From positions 744,001 through 808,000 of the forward strand of contig JACGCK010000003.1 of assembly GCA_014925825.1 (NCBI GenBank): a DNA stretch of 64,000 nt, given 5' to 3'. This document shows, piece by piece, positions 57,650 to 64,000 of this stretch; within the stretch, counting starts at the first letter, position 1, and each line of letters opens with the position of its first letter. The notes under the pieces are model-generated. The model was given only the letters and a program-made list of their open reading frames with translations, was not told where the DNA came from and did no database searches. The stretch comes from Pholiota molesta. Lineage: Eukaryota; Basidiomycota; Agaricomycetes; Agaricales; Strophariaceae. Both the position numbers and the translations under genes were made by a program.

Positions 57650-58765
57650 CAGATGACGCTCATGGTTGATAGAAACCCATTTTCCTTCGCTGGAGGTTCG
57701 CAGCAGCGCGCTCCCACCTCTACGTACTCCACAGCAAATTCCCCACTCCTAGCTGCGTCTCCTTTCCAGCAGCCTGCAGTGAAGACGGCGAGTGAAATGA
57801 ACTCTTGAAATTTTCTATATCTCATCGGCTGTAACATCTTTCCTAGAATCACGGCTTTTGGACTGCACAAGAGCACATTGCCTGCGCCTTTTCTCGCGTC
57901 GACTAACGCAGAATCTTCCACCCTCTATTTTGGCAAGGTGGATGCTGAACCTGCTATGCCTCTAGGCGATCCCACCACAGGTACTCCAGAAGGCATCATG
58001 CTGATGTCGTTATCACTGCATCCGAAACGACGTTCGACGAATACCCTGACCTCATTTTCAAATGCGTCAGCACAGAAAAACCCATGACGAACTAGATACC
58101 CCTGATTCTGAGAACATACCAGAGCGGCCTAGCAGAGTGCGCTTCCGATCTCGCGTCCGCATTACATCAGGCTTGAACCGCCATCGGCATACTACATCCT
58201 ACTCTGAACAGGACGCGCACCAGATCTCCTTCTCTCGCTCGTCTTCACTTTCCGGCTCCCCCTCGTCCTCTATCTCCGCCCTCTTCGCAATCAAGCAGAA
58301 GACGAGGTTGGGAAGCCCGGCTGGGGTACTCTCGGTCAGCGCGTTTCAATCCTAGCACAAGGCAATCAACAGCGCAGGAAACAGCGTGAACAACAGGAAC
58401 AAGCTTTGTTGGCGAAAAGCGTTCAGCTAGGAATAAGTATCCCGACGAGTCAGCAGTATAGCACGAATGAACGAACCCCCCTTATCAATTCTTCTTCCCG
58501 ATATTCGCGCCTGCGGCGTAACAGCGAACCTTTTAACAGTAGTAATGATTCCAGAGAGGATGAAGCAGATCGTCTTGCCCGCGATGTAGATCTTGTCTTT
58601 GGACCTTGGCCAATTCGACTTTGGAATCACCATGTACGTCGTCTATAACTCTTATGCTCGAAACAACAGAATTTATAATGCTTATATGATATTAAGTGGT
58701 GGTGGTGGCAATTTGAGCCTATTCTATGTTGTCACTGCCTGACAGAATTGGATGATGAAGGCTAA
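57650..58765 (+). pseudogene. Hypothetical protein gene with broken frame
   Basis: No family recognised. Pieces read as one polar protein: MTLMVDRNPFSFAGGSQQRA, SSTLYFGKVDAEPAMPLGDP, DTPDSENIPERPSRVRFRSR, SRSSSLSGSPSSSISALF, GWGTLGQRVSILAQGNQQRR, then NERTPLINSSSRYSRLRRNS, ADRLARDVDLVFGPWPIRLW. After an intron (58634-58695) comes WWWWQFEPILCCHCLTELDD and stop. It lies in at least three frames; the break at CCC 58317-58319 is cured by one C. The others near 57800 and 58085 may be introns or further lost bases. The well-conserved C-terminus argues for a living gene damaged by sequence errors rather than a true pseudogene. Confidence 0.4.
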
Positions 58766-58980
58766 GATGAAGCTTTGCACCTGAGGAGTAATTGCATAGC
58801 GCCACTCGACAGAGCACCCTTCCATATTACTCACTTATTTTGACTTATTTCTCTACTCTATAATGGACGTTATGACGGAAGACACATGGCCCTTATTATT
58901 ATTTCCGCACTCAAAATGTACAATACTCTTTTCCATAGCTTCCCGGGAGTCCTTCCTGTATGTATCGGAATTCTAGCGAT

Positions 58981-60482
58981 CTACAATTTTTTCGGCATTA
59001 CCATGGTTGGAGGCAAAGTAGTGATAGGAGGGAGGAGGCTTGCTGCAGTCTTGCGAGCGTTTTGCATGAGAAGCTGATCCATGACCACGATGGCTGCCAT
59101 TGCCTCGACAATGGGAACGGCCCGCGGAACAACACAAGGATCGTGACGACCCCTTGTGGCCAAGGACCCAGGTGTACCATTATACTGCGCCGTTTCTTGG
59201 GCTGAGAGATAGTGGCAGGGGATTTGAACCCAATTCTAGATCTATGTCAGCATGTATCCCTAGCCCAATTGCCCGGGTACGTACCTGAAGTAGATGTTTT
59301 CCCCGTTGGTAATACCGCCTTGAACACCTCCGCTCCAGTTGGTTGCAGTTCGAAGTCGTCCACTGGCATCGGCGACGAAGGCGTCGTTATGTTGACTTCC
59401 TGGAACTTCGGTACCTCTGAATCCAGATCCAATCTCGAACGCCTTGGTTGCAGGAATAGACAGCATAGCGTGTGCAAGCGACGCTTCGAATTTATCAAAT
59501 ACCGGTTCTCCCAATCCAGAGGGAACGTTTCTGATGACGCAAGTTACAGTACCTCCAATGGAATCTTGGGCGTTTTTAGCTCGGATGATGCGCTAGAAGC
59601 GGGGAAGGTTAGATAAGACTATGCCGTTAAGTGCATGAACAAGAATGGCGGACCTGCGTCATCCGTTCCGAGGTCTCTGGATGGGGGCACCTAGTCGGTA
59701 GCTTGTCTACCTCTTCTCGGGTGATCGTAGATAGGAGTGAACAAAATCTTTGGACAACGCGTCCCCCGTCTTATCATCGTCCTCGCCGGGATGTTGGGAG
59801 GTCAAAGAAGCAGGCGCTAAGGTCGCAGGGAGATGAATTTTCCCAACGGAGCTGACAAAAGCGACAATTTCAATGCCATAAGCCTGCTTCAGATATTTTT
59901 CGGCGATAGCACCAGCAGCCACACGCCCTAACGAAACTTAATTAATTTGAGGAAGTCTGGCGAGCATTGTCCGACCAACCAATGGTTTCGCGAGCACTGC
60001 TCCGACCTCCTCCGCTGCTTGCCTTGATGCCATATTTTTCGAGGTAAGTGTAATCTGCATGACTGGGTCTAGGGTAGAAGTCTGTTTCCGTGTAGTCGTG
60101 CGGCCGTTGGTCTTCGTTTTTGACGAGAAGAGCAATGGGCGTTCCTAGTGTAACACCCATCTCCAAACCAGACTGTAAATGAACGAGGTCCTTTTCATCC
60201 CGCTGTTGACGTTCAAAGGACCTTCAGTATATATGCGCATATATTTTGGTTGGGCAAACGTACCGGAGTCGTTAAGTTGCTCTGGCCTGGGCGGCGGCGG
60301 CTGAGCTGAGTCTGGATATCTTGGGCAGACAGTTCCAGTCCCTAGGCGATGTTTCCTTCAGGCGATTTCTCTTATCATGGAGGAAAACCTACGGGTGGGC
60401 AACCGTCTATGATGGCACCGACCGAGGCGCAGTGGCTTTCACCAAAAGTTGTTACTCGGAAGAGGGTGCCGTAGGTGGACAT
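58981..60482 (-). CDS. ARO2: Chorismate synthase, one-base frame break
   Basis: Converts EPSP to chorismate, last step of the shikimate pathway; fungal enzymes also carry their own FMN reductase. [20 protein letters not shown], then IIDGCPPVG with intron, [119 protein letters not shown] and [19 protein letters not shown]. After [11 protein letters not shown] the frame is lost at 59202 (CAGCCC where CAGGCCC is expected), then resumes as [40 protein letters not shown]. It ends PTMVMPKKL. Divergent from the SAP30-like gene (220 nt). Confidence 0.92.
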
Positions 60483-60702
60483 TCTAAGCAAATTACACGG
60501 TGTTTGTACGAAGTTAGCAGGTTTCAATGGCGAAGAATGCGAGGGAGTACCTGGGTATTTGAGGAAGAGAGGATGACTCGGAAATTGGTGGTGAAGTACC
60601 TGCGATCTTTGACAATGGAATCTAATCGGCCTAACTTTCCAAAGTCCGCTTTTGGACATCGGACCAGCACAACCTCGACACTGCTTCCATTCCATCTCCT
60701 TC
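60483..60702. promoter_or_regulatory. Divergent promoter, ARO2 / SAP30-like
   Basis: 220 nt between start codons. A TGACTCG motif at 60573-60579 resembles the general-amino-acid-control (Gcn4/Cpc1) site TGACTCA with one mismatch, about 90 nt upstream of ARO2. ARO genes are classic targets of this control in fungi; use here is inferred. Confidence 0.4.
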
Positions 60703-61422
60703 ATGTCAGCCTCCGCCCAAATAGCTAGCACCTCCCGATCTCGGACTCAAGCACGCAAAAAGGTCAACGACGACGCCGCCTACTTCGGTCCCCCCTCCAG
60801 CGCTGGTCCTTCTGGCACCAAACGACAGGCCACGGACAAAGTAGATGGAGAGCCTAGTAGGACGAAGAGAAAGCGCGTAGAAACCACCATAGCAAGCAGC
60901 AAGAAAGATGTACCAGAGGCTGAGCCTCGAAAGTCCCTCGTAAGTGGTGAATGTCCTGACCGGGGCCAGGGAGTTGAAAATCCGTTTCATCAGGTCGAAT
61001 TTCACAAGATGACCACGAGCATGCTCTACCGCTACATGATCCAATTCGACATCTTGCCTTCAGTACACCCTTCACCGCTCACCGCGGAAGATCCTCCTGC
61101 ACCTTCATCTCTTGCTGATCCCCTGCGGCAGCACTCTCGGGCTCCTAGTCCGCCAACAGTCACCCCTGCGAACAGGCCACGACGCGATCCCAAGGACTCT
61201 AGTAGTAGTCGGACTAGAAGTTCAAGGCTGCTTGAAGAAGAAATAAGGTCTCGGACACCTATATTGGCCGACATTGAAGAGCTGCATGGTGTTCTCGCAT
61301 CCATTGTCGAAAAGCATTTCAGGGAGACCACTTCGATAAATGGAAGAGAAGAGGTGGATACGTTGGCAGCATTTATGTGTGCAGTCGAGAAATCGAAGGG
61401 TGGAAAAATCCAGGGCGCATAA
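60703..61422 (+). CDS. SAP30-like, Sin3-binding protein
   Basis: Candidate subunit of the Sin3-Rpd3 histone deacetylase complex. [20 protein letters not shown] starts a polar, Lys/Arg-rich N-terminus with a basic NLS-like RTKRKRVE. After a 50-nt-class intron (60938-60993), the exon gives [40 protein letters not shown], which matches the SAP30 Sin3-binding helical block. A Ser/Arg-rich stretch follows, then [15 protein letters not shown], and the end [12 protein letters not shown]. About 220 residues. Assignment rests on the Sin3-binding block; the zinc finger of animal SAP30 is absent, as in many fungi. Confidence 0.65.
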   Translation: MSASAQIASTSRSRTQARKKVNDDAAYFGPPSSAGPSGTKRQATDKVDGEPSRTKRKRVETTIASSKKDVPEAEPRKSLVSGECPDRGQGVENPFHQVEFHKMTTSMLYRYMIQFDILPSVHPSPLTAEDPPAPSSLADPLRQHSRAPSPPTVTPANRPRRDPKDSSSSRTRSSRLLEEEIRSRTPILADIEELHGVLASIVEKHFRETTSINGREEVDTLAAFMCAVEKSKGGKIQGA

Positions 61423-62805
61423 CTTGTGTGTTTGGCCTTCTCATCTGAAGAATTGTACGATCATAACGAGGGTGGATGCCACTGAACAGTTAGAAGATTG
61501 GGTTGTTTGTATGATAGAACTATGTTTAAGAGTAGTCCCCTGCATGTGGAATATTAGAGGCAATTCTGTTTTGCACCACAAGCAGTTCGTTGTTTGCACA
61601 TCGAGTGACCACTTAATTCTGAGAGTGGTAACATTTGCGCTATAAATAAGTTCTGGGAATTCGTGATGAGCATTCGTAAGCATCAACCCTCTCAAAACAG
61701 AAAGAATATCTTAGCGGCTAAGTTAGTAACCCTGGCCCTGGCTAGCCCTTGAGAACGCCATCATAGCTCGTTATAAATAGTGCTAACGCCTTTAAATAAA
61801 TTATACTTCCAATATCTTTAGCGCTTGTAGGCGCCTATTTCCAACGCCTTGGTCGCGATGAGGCTCTCCCCTAAATGGGCAGAATTGCTGGTATTTATGT
61901 GGTTGTTGTTCAAGGGTTCTAGTTGTAATATTTATTGTCTCCGGAAGAACACTTCTCTGTATAGATTTGGGTTGGTCAATTCGAGCCATGAATTGCAGTA
62001 ATTCAGACGATGCAGCTCATGCAACTTGAACTCGCAAGTCGGTTGACTGATTACAAAGGACGTGGACATGATGACGGAGTTTTCGGTGTTCCGTTACTGC
62101 GGGTAGTAGTACAATGAACTCCTATTCCCGTCTATGAGTTATTTGAGGGAGAGTTCCATCTATAATATTCGAAACTGTAGATGTCTTATGCATATCCTAA
62201 ACTTTATCAAATATAGTATATGCTCGAGTATGTGCACAAGGACGAAAAACCTCCATTCCCCAAGCACTCCTTCAGTGTTATAGTTTTTGAATATGACCCC
62301 TTGGCAATACTCAGATAAGCCAAGGTATTCCAGCTGATGCGCTCCGGTAGAAATTCATATGGATGTGTACCCCTTTACTTTGATTTGTCTCCCAACGGTT
62401 GCTTGATCAACAGGCTCTAGTTTATTCCTTTGCTCGATACGGATTTGCGTCGCTGAATTTTTGCTTGGTTCCATTGAGTTGGTCAATTTTCAGTAGAATG
62501 CACTTCTGTTTCCGTGGAAACGAACCCGCACACACATATAAGCTAAGGAAATGGACTCGTCAAGTAAACCTCTCTTTCGTTCTCTTCCCTTCCTTTCAAT
62601 CTCCCTCTCTTTTTCCCCCGCAGCGGTGCTGCTTGGGTTGCTCCGGTCCTCATTCGTGAGTAGCCCACTGGTCACACCATTGCATGATCTAGGATGCTGA
62701 TTCTCCCAAGTTTTTCTCTTCTTCTAGTTTAGTTGTCTCTATTCGATCGGCAATCTCGTTCACCTTTTTTTTGACTTCAGCGAAGCCAATTTTAACTATC
62801 TAAAT
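61423..62805. other. Long intergenic region, 1.38 kb
   Basis: No credible gene. ORFs of 60-100 residues on both strands lack starts, splice context and motifs. The left part (61640-62330) is AT-rich. The right end (62555-62800) has CT-rich tracts and splice-like signals that may be the 5' UTR, with an intron, of the secreted-protein gene. Confidence 0.45.
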
Positions 62806-64000
62806 ATGAGGATTTCGACTGCTATTTCGGCTGGCATTGCTGCGCTTCCGGCGGTCACTGGAGTTTCTGCAAGCATTTCGCCTCGGAGTGTTTCGCCCCG
62901 GCAGAACGATGACCCCCAGAAATCTCTGAGTGCGCACTTAATCAACTTGGCTTTACCGAAACTGCTAACAAATTTCCTCAGCTCTCGATCCAAGGGTTAT
63001 TGCATCTGGCTTCGCAAATAACGGACAGGACGTACCCACGGCAGGTATGTCTTCTGAAACATGAAGTCAGCGCAGATTTAAGATAATGTCTTAAATAACT
63101 AGGCCAGGTTCCTTCACTGACATCGACGAACAATTTTATCAACTTCTGCTTGACCGTCCCGAATTTGCCTATCACCAATGGAAAGCAAATTACAACTGGG
63201 TCGTGTAACCCTGCTCCTATTGGTGTCATTCCCTCAGCAGACCAGATGCCGTCTTCGAAGTTCACCAACCCTAAGAATGGTGATACTATTCCAGCAAATG
63301 CGGCGTTCACCATCAGCATGGCCATCAACAATCTTGAGACCGGGAACTTCGTGAACGCTGAGGAAAACTACTTCGCCGCCCCTCAGCAACTCAATGCACA
63401 AGGCACTATTATTGGCCATTCTCATGTTGTCGTGGAGTCATTGCAAAGCCTGGATCAGACCACTCCCACAAACCCAAAGCAGTTCGCATTTTTCAAGGTA
63501 TGCACGTCGCTTATTATCTTGTGATTAAACATTTGGCTTATAGAAGTTTGCTAGGGGTTGAATGCTGCCGCTCAGAATGGTGTTCTTACCGCGGATGTCA
63601 CTAATGGTGTGCCTGCAGGCGCTTACCGCCTGTGCTCGATCAACTCTTCCTCCAACCATCAGCCTGCAATCGTCCCTATAGCTCAGCATGGATCATTGGA
63701 TGACTGTGTATACGTGAGTTGAAATAAATGAATTGAATTTGTCAAGGTTCTAATCCCATTCAAGTTCACTGCTTCTGATAATGGCGCTGCTGCACCCCCT
63801 GCTGCCTCGTCTGCTGCTGCTGCCGCCACAGCCGCTGCTTCCTCTACGGATGCTGCAGCCACTGCCACCGCTTCCACTACAGACGCAGGCGCCTCTCAGA
63901 CCACGTCCAGCGCCGCAGTTACCACCAGTACCGCTAACACAGGAGGTAATAACAATAACCAAGGCAATGGCCGCGGGGTAAGCATATCAGAGTCAATCAG
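62806..64000 (+). CDS. Secreted protein with Ala/Thr-rich tail, 3' partial
   Basis: Extracellular or wall protein of a basidiomycete family without known function (members are sometimes mis-named after a ribosomal protein in databases). MRISTAISAGIAALPAVTGV plus SASIS is a signal peptide. A folded Cys-containing domain follows after introns: LDPRVIASGFANNGQDVPTA, SLTSTNNFINFCLTVPNLPI, ITTGSCNPAPIGVIPS, KNGDTIPANAAFTISMAINN, GHSHVVVESLQSLDQTTPTN, VPAGAYRLCSINSSSNHQPA and GSLDDCVYFTAS. The C-terminus is an Ala/Thr/Ser/Gly-rich tract (PPAASSAAAAATAAASSTDA) likely to be O-glycosylated. The window ends before the stop, so a GPI signal cannot be judged. Confidence 0.8.

Overview
The window is nuclear DNA of a basidiomycete fungus, most likely an agaricomycete. 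Genes are compact, cut by many short introns (about 45-70 nt, GT-AG), and packed head-to-head and tail-to-tail on both strands. Gene content is mostly conserved eukaryotic housekeeping, with basidiomycete-type extras: a cytochrome P450, an Ala/Thr-rich secreted protein and several lineage-specific membrane proteins. No rRNA, tRNA, CRISPR or intact transposon was seen. Intron coordinates are inferred from frame and splice signals only.

Layout. 1-16 kb: TFIIIC B-block subunit (5' cut off), a seven-helix-like membrane protein, an Ssk2/Win1-type MAPKKK of the osmostress pathway, the GTPase Rbg1/DRG1 and a first PRELI/Ups lipid-transfer protein. 16-31 kb: a small mitochondrial-type protein, sterol C-22 desaturase ERG5 tail-to-tail with a second P450, an F-BAR/RhoGAP protein, PIF1 helicase and the Golgi Rab-GEF subunit RIC1. 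31-44 kb: a second PRELI/Ups protein head-to-head with prohibitin PHB1, a PUB1/TIA-1 RNA-binding protein, ATG16 head-to-head with YPT7, a chromodomain protein resembling Chp1, and the AP-1 sigma subunit. 44-49.6 kb: 6-phosphogluconolactonase, a one-pass membrane protein, a PXA-domain protein and a small unknown gene. 49.6-54.4 kb: a gene-poor island with coding fossils, one of which looks like a decayed Rab escort protein/GDI-type gene. 54.4-64 kb: a DUF7704-like membrane protein, a UPF0052/CofD-like protein, a broken hypothetical gene, chorismate synthase ARO2, a SAP30-like protein, and the start of a secreted protein (3' cut off).

Two divergent promoters join functionally related genes: UPS1-like with PHB1 (mitochondrial lipid transfer and inner-membrane scaffold) and ATG16 with YPT7 (autophagosome formation and vacuolar fusion).

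The most important technical observation is that at least ten otherwise well-conserved reading frames are each restored by adding back one base, usually in a short homopolymer. All are losses, never gains. This looks like a systematic deletion bias of the assembly rather than biology. Gene models made directly from this sequence will be wrongly truncated or wrongly spliced at those places.
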